Source: JADHLJ01 sp038118725
GTDB taxonomy: Bacteria; Pseudomonadota; Alphaproteobacteria; Thalassobaculales; Thalassobaculaceae
Direction of reading: 5' to 3'
NCBI GenBank assembly: GCA_038118725.1
Contig: JAYOIK010000006.1
Location: forward strand, 1 to 64,000
Length of the DNA stretch: 64,000 nucleotides
Both the position numbers and the translations under genes were made by a program. The notes beneath the pieces were generated by a model. The model was not told the origin of the DNA and did no database searches. It saw only the letters and a list, made by a program, of their open reading frames with translations. This document shows, piece by piece, positions 9,418 through 17,813 of this stretch. The number at the start of each line of letters is the position of its first letter. The stretch's first letter is position 1.

Positions 9418-9954
9418 ATGGTAGATTCGCCCGTCGGTGATATGCCCTTGGATTTTCCACCGCCCGACGCGCCGCCTTTGCTGCGACGGTTTCTCGCGTT
9501 CTGGTTCCGGGTGCGCGGCAACAGGCGGGCCCCTGACTTCGTCGAACTGGATCCCGTGGAGATGCCATGGGCCTTGCGGACGATCTTTGTCGTTGAGCGT
9601 CACGCGGATGGTCGCCTGACCTATCGGATTGTCGGTGGTGGAATGAGTGATCGCCTCGGCGGCGGCCTCGTCGGGAAAACCGCGGAGGACATATTCGAAA
9701 CCGAATATGCCGGTCGCGTGAACGCGCGCTGGAACCGCGTGCTCGACGAGCCGGGGCTTTGCTACGCGGTGACGCGCCATTTGACCCGTTCGGGCCAGGC
9801 GCTACAGGCCAGGCGGTTGCTCGCGCCGGCGCGATCGAGCACTGGACGCATCGACCGGGTGGTCGGGGTTTCGGCCTTCGACCAAGGCCATTTCGAGGCC
9901 GGCTCCGGCATCGACGGCGGCATTGAGATCGATGTCCGGTGGAGATCGTTATAG
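9418..9954 (+). CDS. PAS_5 domain protein
   Basis: A 178-aa soluble protein of the PAS_5 (PF07310) family, a group of small single-domain PAS proteins found almost only in Alphaproteobacteria. The family pattern is visible: an N-terminal helix LLRRFLAFWFRVRG, then DFVELDPVEMPWALRTIFVV (about 40-59), RLTYRIVGGGMSDRLGGGLVGKT (about 65-87), and a C-terminal sheet. Its ligand and signalling partner are unknown; no kinase or cyclase domain is attached. It stands alone, converging on the CoA-transferase gene with a 27-bp gap. Confidence 0.75.
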   Translation: MVDSPVGDMPLDFPPPDAPPLLRRFLAFWFRVRGNRRAPDFVELDPVEMPWALRTIFVVERHADGRLTYRIVGGGMSDRLGGGLVGKTAEDIFETEYAGRVNARWNRVLDEPGLCYAVTRHLTRSGQALQARRLLAPARSSTGRIDRVVGVSAFDQGHFEAGSGIDGGIEIDVRWRSL

Positions 9955-9981
9955 CCCGGTCGGATGGTGGAAACGCTTGCG

Positions 9982-11169
9982 CTAAAGAACGCCGTCCGCG
10001 GCGAGCTTCGCGACCTCGCTTTCCGACAATCCCAGCATCTCGCCCAGAACCTCGACGTTATGCTGCCCCGGTGTCGGTGGCGCGGCTCCCGTCCGTCCCG
10101 GCGTGGCCGACATGTTGATCGGGTTGCCGATAAGCGCCATCGATCCACCGCCCGCCGTTGCGGCCGAGACGACCATGTCGTTTGCCCTGACCTGGGGATG
10201 GTCCAGCACCCGGTCGACCGTGTTGATTGGGGCCGATGGGACGCCGTCGGCCTCAAGGCGCGCAAGCCACTCATCCATGGTGCCGCCGGCAAGGATCGAC
10301 TCCAGGTCCACGCGCAGCGCGACGGCGTGCCGGGATCGGCTGGCGTTGTCGGCATAGCGTGGATCGGTCTTGAGATTTTCCGCGTTCAATGCACGACATA
10401 GATTGAGCCAGTTCGCCTGCGTCGCGGCGCCGATGAGGATGTCGCCGTCGGAACAGCGATAGGAGCCGTAGGGTGTGATGGCGTTGTAGCCCGCGCCCTC
10501 GCGCTGATCGACAACGCCGAGCTGGAGATAGTTCAAGCCGCGAAAGCTCAACAGCGCGACCGCGGACTCCAAGAGCGAAACGTCGACCCTCTGTCCCTCG
10601 GCGCGTCCTTGCGCACGGGCGAAAAGCGCCGAGGTGATGCCGCCATAGGCCAGCATGGCGGTTGCCATGTCGACCGCGATCACGCCTGGCCGCGCCGGAG
10701 GGCCGTCAGCCTCGCCGGTGAGCGACATCATCCCCGCGAAAGCCGTTACCATGGTGTCGTAGCCGGGTTTGTCCTTTAGATCGCCCTTGCGGCCATATCC
10801 GGAAATCGAGGTGTAAATCAGCCGGGGGTTGATCGCCGCGAGAGTGTCGTAATCCGCGCCGAGTCCCTCCGCCGTTTTAGGCAGGAAGCTCTGCACCACG
10901 ACATCCACCCGAGCGGCCAGGTCATGCATGATCCGCCGCGCCTCGGGGTTCTTCAGATTCAAGGTGATGCCGCGCTTGCCACGGTTGGAGGACAGGAAAT
11001 TGGTGCTCAACCCCGGCTCGATTACCGTGGGGAAGCCTCGGTTCATGTCTCCGCCCGGCGCCTCGACCTTGATCACATCCGCGCCGTTATCGGCAAGAAG
11101 CTGACAACAATAGGGGCCGGCGATGACCCGGCTGAGATCAAGAACCTTTACCCCGTCGAGCGCGCCCAT
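9982..11169 (-). CDS. CaiB/BaiF family (class III) CoA-transferase
   Basis: A 395-aa class III CoA-transferase, which moves CoA between carboxylic acids through an enzyme-bound anhydride. The N-terminal LDGVKVLDLSRVIAGPYC is diagnostic, as is GADVIKVEAPGGDMNR. The catalytic Asp lies in KPGYDTMVTAFAG (about residue 138). It follows the crotonase gene by 12 bp on the same strand, so the two form a unit: one activates an acid to its CoA ester, the other hydrates or isomerises it. An ATG at 11169 is preferred over the GTG at 11172. The substrate is unknown. Confidence 0.92.
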   Translation of the reverse strand: MGALDGVKVLDLSRVIAGPYCCQLLADNGADVIKVEAPGGDMNRGFPTVIEPGLSTNFLSSNRGKRGITLNLKNPEARRIMHDLAARVDVVVQSFLPKTAEGLGADYDTLAAINPRLIYTSISGYGRKGDLKDKPGYDTMVTAFAGMMSLTGEADGPPARPGVIAVDMATAMLAYGGITSALFARAQGRAEGQRVDVSLLESAVALLSFRGLNYLQLGVVDQREGAGYNAITPYGSYRCSDGDILIGAATQANWLNLCRALNAENLKTDPRYADNASRSRHAVALRVDLESILAGGTMDEWLARLEADGVPSAPINTVDRVLDHPQVRANDMVVSAATAGGGSMALIGNPINMSATPGRTGAAPPTPGQHNVEVLGEMLGLSESEVAKLAADGVL

Positions 11170-11181
11170 CACATCATCCGA

Positions 11182-11988
11182 TCATTCCGCGAAGTCGGAC
11201 AGCTTCGGCATATTGTAGCGGTCTTCGGGATTGACCCAGCCCTTGAAGTTCGGCTTGCGCTTCTCGGCGAAGGCGGCGCGGGATTCCATCCGGTCATTGG
11301 TGTCGCCATGCAGGTGCAGAGCTTCGGCCAGCCGCTGCTGCTGGGCCGTTGGCGCCTGACGCATCTGACGCATCATATGCACGGTGTTCACCCGCGAGGC
11401 CGGCGGCAAGGTCAGAAGATGCTCGGCCATCTCAATCGCCGTCGGCATCAGTTGCTCGGGCTCGACGACCCGGTTCAGAAAGCCGAGCTCGTAAAACCGC
11501 TGGGCGGTGAAGCGGAAGCCGAAGGCCATTTCCATGGCGATCGGGAAGGGCATGTTGGCGATGGTGCCGTGGTTGTAACCACCGAGGAGCCAGCGCTTGG
11601 CCTCGGAAACCTCGAAGATCGCGTTGCTGGATGCGACCCTCAAATCGGTGCGTTCAACCAGCATGAAGCCGCCGCCCATGGCGAAACCGTTGATCGCGCC
11701 GATCACCGGCTTTTCAAGTTCCATCGACATGAACGGGTCGTCGGGCTTCACGTCGGCGGCGCTGCCGACATCGCCTTTCTCCAGGGTTTCCTTCATGTCC
11801 TCGCCGGCGCAGAAGCCGCGCCCGGTGCCGGTGAAAATCGCCACTTCCAGGTCGGGGCTCTTGCGGAACATCCGCCACTTTTCCGCCAGCATTTCCATCA
11901 TCTCGCGGCCCATGGCGTTCAACCGCTCGGGGCGGTTCATGCGGATGACGAGAATCTGTCCGTGTTGTTCGGTTTCGACGACGGCCAT
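11182..11988 (-). CDS. Enoyl-CoA hydratase/isomerase family protein
   Basis: A 268-aa crotonase-fold protein. The oxyanion-hole segments are GTGRGFCAGEDMKE (about 58-71) and IGAINGFAMGGGFMLVERTD (about 98-117), followed by SNAIFEVSEAKRWLLGG. A glutamate lies in the usual catalytic stretch, but whether both catalytic acids are kept is unclear, so hydratase, isomerase and dehalogenase/decarboxylase roles cannot be separated. It is cotranscribed with the CoA-transferase downstream and diverges from the TauD-like gene. Confidence 0.88.
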   Translation of the reverse strand: MAVVETEQHGQILVIRMNRPERLNAMGREMMEMLAEKWRMFRKSPDLEVAIFTGTGRGFCAGEDMKETLEKGDVGSAADVKPDDPFMSMELEKPVIGAINGFAMGGGFMLVERTDLRVASSNAIFEVSEAKRWLLGGYNHGTIANMPFPIAMEMAFGFRFTAQRFYELGFLNRVVEPEQLMPTAIEMAEHLLTLPPASRVNTVHMMRQMRQAPTAQQQRLAEALHLHGDTNDRMESRAAFAEKRKPNFKGWVNPEDRYNMPKLSDFAE

Positions 11989-12102
11989 GACGGGCTCCCG
12001 GGCTTGATCCAGATGGAAATGCTTCGCGAAGGCGGATTGCCGATCGCTCGGAAGTCAATATGCTATGGGATCGAGACGAAGGAAACCTCGGGAGGCGGCA
12101 TC

Positions 12103-12966
12103 ATGACGTCGTTCAACATCGACCCTCTGCATGATGAGTTTGGCGCGACCATCACCGGGATCGATCTCGGCAAGACACTAAGCGACGCCGAGGTCGCCGA
12201 CATGCACGCGGCGATCGACACCTATTCCTTCCTGGTTTTCCCCGATCAGAAGCTGGACGACGAGAGCCATCTCGCCTTCACCCGGCAATTGGGAGAGCCC
12301 GAGCCGAACCATGTCGCGCTCGGGCGGGACGGCGTGGTCAACTATTTCGGCACCATCGGCAATGTGCAGCCCGACGGTACCGTGCACGGTAACGCGCACC
12401 AGCACACCAAGTTCATGACCGGCAACAACATGTGGCACACGGATTCATCCTTCCGGCGGGTCCCGAGCCTGGTATCGATCATGTATGCCTATGAAGTGCC
12501 CGAGGAGGGTGGGCACACCCAATATGTCAGCTCCCGCGCGGCCTATCGCCGTTTGCCGGATGAGACCAAGGAGACCATCGATCCGCTCGAGGTGGTCCAC
12601 GACTACGTTTTCTCGCGCTCCAAGGTCGCCGAGGTCGACCCCAATCACGCGGCGTCCCTGCCGCCGATCAATCAAAGGCTGGTTCGCCGCAATCCCGGAA
12701 ACGGCGAGAAGAATTACTATGTCGGATCGCACGCCCGGAATATCGCGGGCTGGGACGACACGAGAAGCCGCGCCCTGCTCGACGATTTGTTGGAGCGCGC
12801 GACCGGCGAGGAACATATCCACACCCAGGTTTGGGAGCCGGGCCAGCTGGTAATCTGGGATAATCGCTGCATGCTGCACCGGGGCACCGGCTATGACGCG
12901 GACAAGTATCGCCGCCGGATGCGCCAGACCCGGGTCGCGGGCGCCGGGCCGACTCTTGAGGAATAG
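12103..12966 (+). CDS. TauD/TfdA-family 2-oxoglutarate dioxygenase
   Basis: A 287-aa Fe(II)/2-oxoglutarate-dependent dioxygenase. The iron triad is H112-x-D114 in MWHTDSSF and H259 in CMLHRGTGYD; the 2-oxoglutarate-binding Arg is in RRRMRQTRVAG near 270-277. The ATG at 12103 has GGAGGCGG just upstream; the frame is open for more than 1 kb before it, but that part is antisense to the crotonase and CoA-transferase genes and is not coding. Closest relatives in style are TfdA-like enzymes (aryloxyalkanoate or similar side-chain cleavage), but the substrate is not known. An amidase follows 29 bp later and is probably cotranscribed. Confidence 0.9.
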   Translation: MTSFNIDPLHDEFGATITGIDLGKTLSDAEVADMHAAIDTYSFLVFPDQKLDDESHLAFTRQLGEPEPNHVALGRDGVVNYFGTIGNVQPDGTVHGNAHQHTKFMTGNNMWHTDSSFRRVPSLVSIMYAYEVPEEGGHTQYVSSRAAYRRLPDETKETIDPLEVVHDYVFSRSKVAEVDPNHAASLPPINQRLVRRNPGNGEKNYYVGSHARNIAGWDDTRSRALLDDLLERATGEEHIHTQVWEPGQLVIWDNRCMLHRGTGYDADKYRRRMRQTRVAGAGPTLEE

Positions 12967-12995
12967 GACCGCGAGATCCGTGGGGGAGGCGCCGC

Positions 12996-14507
12996 GTGGA
13001 TAATCCCGCCGACACGCCGATCGCCGAGCTGTCCGCCGCCTTGGCGCGCGGCGACGTACGAACGACGGAGCTCGTGGCCGCCTATCGCGCGCGGATCGAG
13101 GCAGAGGACGCGGATTTCAACGCCGTCGCCTTCCTGAACCCCGACGCCGACGGGATCGCCGAGGAATTGGATCGTGAGCGCGACGCGGGGTGCGTCCGGG
13201 GGCCGTTGCACGGCATTCCGATCCTGGTGAAGGACAATATCGCGTCGGGCGACGCGATGATGACCTCGGCCGGCTCGCTCGCGCTGGATGGGGTGAAGGC
13301 GAAGGCCGATAGTCACGTGGTGGCCCGCTTGCGTGACGCGGGGGCGGTCTTGCTGGGCAAGACCAACCTTTCGGAATGGGCGAACTTCCGGTCCACCCGG
13401 TCGTCCAGCGGCTGGTCCAGTCGGGGCGGGCAGGTTCGAAACGCCTATTTCACCGATCGCACCCCCGGTGGCTCCAGTTCCGGCTCCGGCACGGCGGCGG
13501 CGCGGGGGTTCTGCGCGGCGGCGATCGGCACGGAAACCGACGGCTCCATCGTCAGCCCCTCGACCATGAATTCCCTGGTGGGGATCAAGCCGGCGGTCGG
13601 TCTTGTCGGGCGATCCGGCATCATCCCGATTTCACATAGCCAGGATACCGCCGGGCCGATGGCGCGGTGTGTGGCGGATGCCGCGGCCCTGCTTTCGGCG
13701 ATTGCCGGTCCCGACCCGGATGATCCGGTGACGGCGCGGGCGAAGGCCGAGGATTTTACTCGCCATCTCGATCCGGCGGCGCTCCAGGGCAAACGCATCG
13801 GGATCATCCGCAATCACGCGGGCTTTCACGAAGCGGTCGACGCGGTATTCGAGACCGCGCTCTCCGCGCTCCGAGAGGCGGGGGCCGTGCTGGTCGAGGA
13901 TCTCGCCTTGCCGACCCGTGATGAGACGCGCCCGCACGAGCTGATCGTGATGCTGACCGAGTTCAAGCACGGCCTGAACGCCTATCTCTCCGGTTTGGGA
14001 CCGGAAACGCCGGTGCGAAGTCTCGCCGAGGTTATCGCCTTCAACGCGCGCCATGCCGAGCGGACGATGCCCTATTTCCGCCAGGAACTTCTGTTGATGG
14101 CCGAGGAAACCGGTGGTTTGCAAGACCAGGCCTATCTCGCCGCGTTGGCTGAAAGCCGACGGTTGACTCGCGAGCACGGCATCGACCGGCTGCTTGACGA
14201 GCACAAGCTCGACGCCCTGGTCGCGCCGACCGCGTCCGCGCCCTGGGCGATAGACCTGATCAATGGCGACAACAGGGGCGGCGGTGGTAGTTCCAGTCCC
14301 GCCGCGATCGCCGGCTATCCCAGCATCACCGTTCCCATGGGCTATGTGAGCGGCCTGCCGGTCGGCCTGTCCTTCATCGGCGGCGCTTGGAATGACGGGC
14401 CGCTGATCGGCCTCGCGCATGCCTTCGAGCAGACCTTGCAAGCGCGGGTGCCGCCGGGGCCGGCGCGGGCGTTTTTGGACCAATCATCCCGTCCGGTTGG
14501 CCATTAG
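12996..14507 (+). CDS. Amidase-signature family hydrolase
   Basis: A 503-aa amidase. Triad: K79 in ILVKDNIAS, the loop GGSSSGSGTAAA at 158-169, and nucleophile S184 in TETDGSIVSP. The motif TDGSI and the long form (about 500 aa) match the subgroup related to plant and fungal amidases and to 6-aminohexanoate-type enzymes, distinct from the other two amidases in the window, which have TGGSV. It starts with GTG at 12996, with GGGGGAGG at 12982-12989. It probably forms an operon with the TauD-like gene. Its 3' end overlaps the convergent hotdog-like gene by 24 bp. Confidence 0.88.
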   Translation: MDNPADTPIAELSAALARGDVRTTELVAAYRARIEAEDADFNAVAFLNPDADGIAEELDRERDAGCVRGPLHGIPILVKDNIASGDAMMTSAGSLALDGVKAKADSHVVARLRDAGAVLLGKTNLSEWANFRSTRSSSGWSSRGGQVRNAYFTDRTPGGSSSGSGTAAARGFCAAAIGTETDGSIVSPSTMNSLVGIKPAVGLVGRSGIIPISHSQDTAGPMARCVADAAALLSAIAGPDPDDPVTARAKAEDFTRHLDPAALQGKRIGIIRNHAGFHEAVDAVFETALSALREAGAVLVEDLALPTRDETRPHELIVMLTEFKHGLNAYLSGLGPETPVRSLAEVIAFNARHAERTMPYFRQELLLMAEETGGLQDQAYLAALAESRRLTREHGIDRLLDEHKLDALVAPTASAPWAIDLINGDNRGGGGSSSPAAIAGYPSITVPMGYVSGLPVGLSFIGGAWNDGPLIGLAHAFEQTLQARVPPGPARAFLDQSSRPVGH

Positions 14508-15284
14508 CACGTCCTTGTCGACGGTGATCCAGAGTGCCCTTGCCTCGGCGATGGTTTTCCCGGCGACATCGCGCAGCTCGCCGTCGGCGGTGATCTTGCG
14601 GCCCTCGACACCGATAAGCTTGGTAACCAGGATGCAGGGTTCCTCGACCGGGGGGCGCCGGTCGATCCGGACCGCGATCCGGCCCAGCAGCATGGATTGG
14701 TTCTTGCCCTTGCCATGCCCGTCCGGGCGCAGCGCGGTGTAGCCGGTCGGACAATCGAGCGCCGACCAGAGAAATTCCGTCGCGACCAGGCCATCGGCGT
14801 CGGCGAAGCTTGCATCCGGTGTCCAGTCCGCCGCCAGCGCGCCGGTCCAGCCGGTATCCTCGGGATCAAGCGGGCCGGCGAAGACCCGTAGCCCGTCGCC
14901 ATGGGCGCGTCCCGGTCCGCAGACGAAACATTCCGGCAGCACATGCTTGTCCGGCCCGATGCTCCGCGCCGTCGCGTCCCGGGCCTGCTCCAATGTCGCG
15001 GCGGGCAATGCGTCGATATCGACCTCGAAGGGGCGTGCCGCCGCCACCAGGGTCATGCCGTCCATCAGGCTCGCCTCGCCGTCATCGGTCGAGAGCACGC
15101 TCAAGGGCCGTCCGAGCGGCGTCGGCGCCCGCAGGGTGACCTCGGCGGCGGCGTCCATCCCCGCGTGTTTCGCGAACAGCCCGGAGACATAGCCGCCGTT
15201 GCCGGAATGTGGGGGGCCGCGAAACCGATAGTCAACTTCCATCGCCGTGCCGTCCATCTCGCGCTCCATCCGGAATCGAGTCAT
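14484..15284 (-). CDS. Hotdog-fold thioesterase-like protein
   Basis: A 266-aa protein that looks like a double-hotdog acyl-CoA thioesterase relative. Visible features are the early helix segment SGNGGYVSGLFA, the strand VTLRAPTPLGRPL, and a central ECFVCGPGRAHGDGLRVF with two cysteines (about 138-155), then a second domain with DGLVATEFLWSALDCPTGY and LLGRIAVRI. No catalytic residue can be assigned. The ATG at 15284 is chosen because longer starts would run into the divergent VOC gene. The function is unknown; binding or hydrolysis of a CoA thioester is inference from fold alone. Confidence 0.6.
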   Translation of the reverse strand: MTRFRMEREMDGTAMEVDYRFRGPPHSGNGGYVSGLFAKHAGMDAAAEVTLRAPTPLGRPLSVLSTDDGEASLMDGMTLVAAARPFEVDIDALPAATLEQARDATARSIGPDKHVLPECFVCGPGRAHGDGLRVFAGPLDPEDTGWTGALAADWTPDASFADADGLVATEFLWSALDCPTGYTALRPDGHGKGKNQSMLLGRIAVRIDRRPPVEEPCILVTKLIGVEGRKITADGELRDVAGKTIAEARALWITVDKDVLMANRTG

Positions 15285-15326
15285 GCTTCGCTCTGTAAAG
15301 CATCCAGGCGCCAAGGGAGTAAAGTA

Positions 15327-15728
15327 ATGATCGATCGGATCGACCATGTGGTTCTCAACTGCGAGGACGTGGAAGCGGTCGCGACCTGGTACGAACGGGT
15401 CATGGGTTTCGAGCGCGAGGAATTCTTCGGGCCGATCCGTCGTATCGCGCTGAAGTTCGGTCGCTCCAAGATCAATCTCAGGCCGATCGGCGCCTAAGGT
15501 TGGATCACTGGGGTCGATGAATCGCCGGGCTCGCTGGACCTTTGCTTTATCACGGAAGACGGAATAGGCCCGGTGATCGAAAAACTGAAGGCCGAGGGCG
15601 TTGAGATCATCCGCGGCCCCGGCAAGCAGCGGGGCGCCATGGGGCCGATGACCTCGGTTTATTTTCGGGATCCCTGCGGCAATCTCCTGGAGATCGCGTC
15701 ATACGATCCGGATGACGCGGTGGCGTAA
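15327..15728 (+). pseudogene. VOC-family (glyoxalase-like) gene cut by an in-frame TAA
   Basis: A vicinal-oxygen-chelate protein of about 133 codons. The first 56 codons give MIDRIDHVVLNCEDVEAVAT through NLRPIGA, then a TAA at 15495-15497, then the same frame goes on with GWITGVDESPGSLDLCFITE and ends YFRDPCGNLLEIASYDPD before a TAA at 15726. The second half contains the classical metal-site Glu (LLEIASY) and the first contains the metal-site His (DHVVLN), so both halves of the fold are kept. One GAA- or GAG-like codon turned to TAA would explain the break. As it stands only a 56-aa peptide would be made. It diverges from the hotdog-like gene. Confidence 0.85.
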
Positions 15729-15804
15729 CAGTCCCGGGAAACGGAAATGTCGGGTGGCTCTCACACCCATTTCGTCACTCCGCGTCGGTCTCAAACGTTT
15801 ATCC

Positions 15805-16066
15805 CCGTATCCCCGACGAAGGGGGGGGGGGGCGGCGGGGGGGGGTGGGCGGGGCGCGTGGGGGGACCCCCGGGGGGGGCCGGGCCCGGGGGGAGGCCAA
15901 CCCGCCGGCGCGGGCGANNNNNNNNNNGACGAAGGTCGGGGCCGACGCCTGAAGCGTTTCCACGTGACGCATGGCGGAACACCGTGATGGGCCGGCCCAG
16001 GTGATTGGACATTCCGTCCGTCGCTTGCGTCTCAGGCGTCGGCCCCGACCTTCGTCGGGGATACGG
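15805..16066. repeat. Inverted repeat, 35-bp arms, left arm split by an assembly gap
   Basis: The right arm, 16032-16066, reads TCAGGCGTCGGCCCCGACCT and on to ATACGG. Its reverse complement is found in two overlapping pieces on the left: 15805-15822 (CCGTATCCCCGACGAAGG) and 15928-15952 (starting GACGAAGGTCGGGG). The eight bases GACGAAGG occur at both edges of the G-rich/N tract, so the true left arm is probably continuous and the tract is an insertion made by the assembler. The loop is then about 79 bp (15953-16031). It resembles a mobile palindromic element or a strong hairpin. Confidence 0.75.
15821..15927. other. Poly-G tract plus 10-N gap, probable assembly artefact
   Basis: From 15821 to 15917 the plus strand is almost all G with a few C and T, followed by ten N (15918-15927). 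It interrupts an otherwise matching inverted-repeat arm. Such G-runs are typical of low-quality read ends, so this is not treated as biology. Confidence 0.75.
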
Positions 16067-16176
16067 TGGGATAGATTGCGAAGCGCCGTGACCTTCCGCT
16101 CAACTGGCCCGGTTGACGGCGAACACCCCTCGGGTGATAAGCCGGGCATCCGCTATTCACTCTTCCGGACCGACCC

Positions 16177-17757
16177 ATGACCGATCTAGTTCGCGTGACC
16201 CGCGCCCTTATCTCCGTTTCCGACAAAACCGGTTTGGTGGAACTCGGCGAGGCCCTGGCGGGGCATGGGATTGAGATCCTTTCGACCGGCGGAACCGCCA
16301 AGGCGTTGCGGGATGCCGGGCTGACGGTGATCGAGGTGGCGGATCACACCGGCTTTCCCGAGATGATGGACGGGCGGGTAAAGACCCTGCATCCGAAGAT
16401 CCATGGCGGCCTGCTGGCGTTGCGGGATCATCCCGAGCATGTGGCGGCGATGGAGGCGCACGCGATCCCGCCGATCGATATGCTGATCTCCAGCCTTTAT
16501 CCGTTCGAGAGGACCGTGGCCTCGGGCGCGGGCTATGACGATTGCGTCGAAAACATCGATATCGGTGGCCCGGCGATGATCCGCGCCGCGGCGAAGAACC
16601 ACGCCTCGGTAACGGTGGTGGTCGACGCCGAGGATTATGAAGCCGTGCTGGCCGAGCTCGCGGCCAATGACGGCGCGACCTCGCTGGCGCTGCGTCGGCG
16701 ACTGGCGGGGACCGCCTACGCCCGAACGGCGGCTTATGATTCAGAGATCTCCACCTGGCTGGCGGCCGAGGCCGGCGACGAGACACCGCGTCGGGTCAGC
16801 TTCGCCGGCGCCGACCCGCAGATCATGCGCTACGGCGAGAACCCGCATCAGTCCGCCGCCTTCTACCGGACCTCGGACAACCGACCGGGCGTCGGCACCG
16901 CGCGCCAGTTACAGGGCAAGGAGCTCAGCTACAACAACCTCAACGACACGGATGCCGCGATCGAACTGGTGGCCGAGTTCGACGAGCCCGCCGTCGCCAT
17001 CATCAAACACGCCAATCCCTGCGGGGTCGCCCAGGCGTCCACCATCGCCGAGGCCTATCAACGCGCCTTTGATTGCGACCGGGTGAGCGCCTTTGGCGGC
17101 ATCATCGCGGTGAACCGGCCCCTGGACGGCGCGACCGCGTCGGAGATCGTCAAGATCCTGACCGAGGTCGTGGTCGCCCCCTCGATCGACGATGACGCCA
17201 AGGCGATCCTGGCGACGAAGAAGAATGTCCGGGTCCTGGAGATCGGCGCCATGCCGGACCCGGCGGCGTGGGGCCGGCTGGTCAAGCCTCTGGCGGGCGG
17301 TCTGCTGGTCCAGGACCGTGACTTCGGGCGGATCACCGAGGCGGATCTGACGGTCGCCACCAAGCGCGCGCCCAGCGCCGATGAGTTGCGCGATCTGCTT
17401 ATCGCTTTTCGAATCGCCAAGCATGTGAAGTCGAACGCCATCGTCTACGTCAAGGACGGCGCGGCGGTGGGGATCGGCGCCGGGCAGATGAGCCGGGTGG
17501 ATTCCTCGCGCATCGCCGCCCACAAGGCCCGCGACGCCGCCGAGGCGATGGGCCTGTCCCAGCCGTTGACGATCGGCTCCGCCGTGGCCTCGGACGCGTT
17601 CTTCCCCTTTGCCGATGGTCTGCTGACGGCGGTCGAGGCCGGCGCCACCTCGGTGATCCAACCCGGCGGATCGATCCGCGACGACGAGGTAATCAAGGCG
17701 GCGGACGAGCATGGTATCGCCATGGTTCTGACGGGCATGCGCCACTTCCGCCATTGA
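16177..17757 (+). CDS. purH: Bifunctional AICAR formyltransferase/IMP cyclohydrolase
   Basis: A 526-aa PurH, which carries out the last two steps of purine synthesis: formylation of AICAR with 10-formyl-THF and ring closure to IMP. The N-terminal MGS-like IMP cyclohydrolase domain (about 1-150) shows ALISVSDKTGLVELG, ILSTGGTAKALRDAG and VKTLHPKIHGGLLA. The C-terminal transformylase domain shows RYGENPHQSAAFYR, GKELSYNNLNDTDAA and IKHANPCGVA, whose Lys-His is catalytic, and ends with DGLLTAVEAGATSVIQPGGS and MVLTGMRHFRH. Length and ends are normal. It is followed by a P450 gene on the same strand. Confidence 0.98.
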   Translation: MTDLVRVTRALISVSDKTGLVELGEALAGHGIEILSTGGTAKALRDAGLTVIEVADHTGFPEMMDGRVKTLHPKIHGGLLALRDHPEHVAAMEAHAIPPIDMLISSLYPFERTVASGAGYDDCVENIDIGGPAMIRAAAKNHASVTVVVDAEDYEAVLAELAANDGATSLALRRRLAGTAYARTAAYDSEISTWLAAEAGDETPRRVSFAGADPQIMRYGENPHQSAAFYRTSDNRPGVGTARQLQGKELSYNNLNDTDAAIELVAEFDEPAVAIIKHANPCGVAQASTIAEAYQRAFDCDRVSAFGGIIAVNRPLDGATASEIVKILTEVVVAPSIDDDAKAILATKKNVRVLEIGAMPDPAAWGRLVKPLAGGLLVQDRDFGRITEADLTVATKRAPSADELRDLLIAFRIAKHVKSNAIVYVKDGAAVGIGAGQMSRVDSSRIAAHKARDAAEAMGLSQPLTIGSAVASDAFFPFADGLLTAVEAGATSVIQPGGSIRDDEVIKAADEHGIAMVLTGMRHFRH

Positions 17758-17813
17758 GCGTGGTGGACTTGATTTCGCCAAACCCCGCCGAGACACCTCT
17801 GGGAGCCCCGACG

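Larger units (their letters stand above)
15729..16176. other. Non-coding stretch with a long inverted repeat and an assembly gap
   Basis: No gene is seen. The stretch holds one long inverted repeat, a G-rich tract of about 97 bp, ten N and the region upstream of purH. Each is listed separately. No clear purH promoter could be picked. Confidence 0.7.

Noticed and set aside
10924..12102. Upstream extension of the TauD-like frame
   Set aside because: It is antisense to the crotonase and CoA-transferase genes, and a good ribosome site with ATG is at 12103.
1..15728. Reassigned stop codons, suggested by three in-frame stops
   Set aside because: TAG and TAA end many normal genes here (for example at 5865, 8443, 9229 and 6750), and the other genes need no readthrough.
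15712..16012. Proline/glycine-rich open frames across the N gap
   Set aside because: They arise from the poly-G tract and unknown bases.
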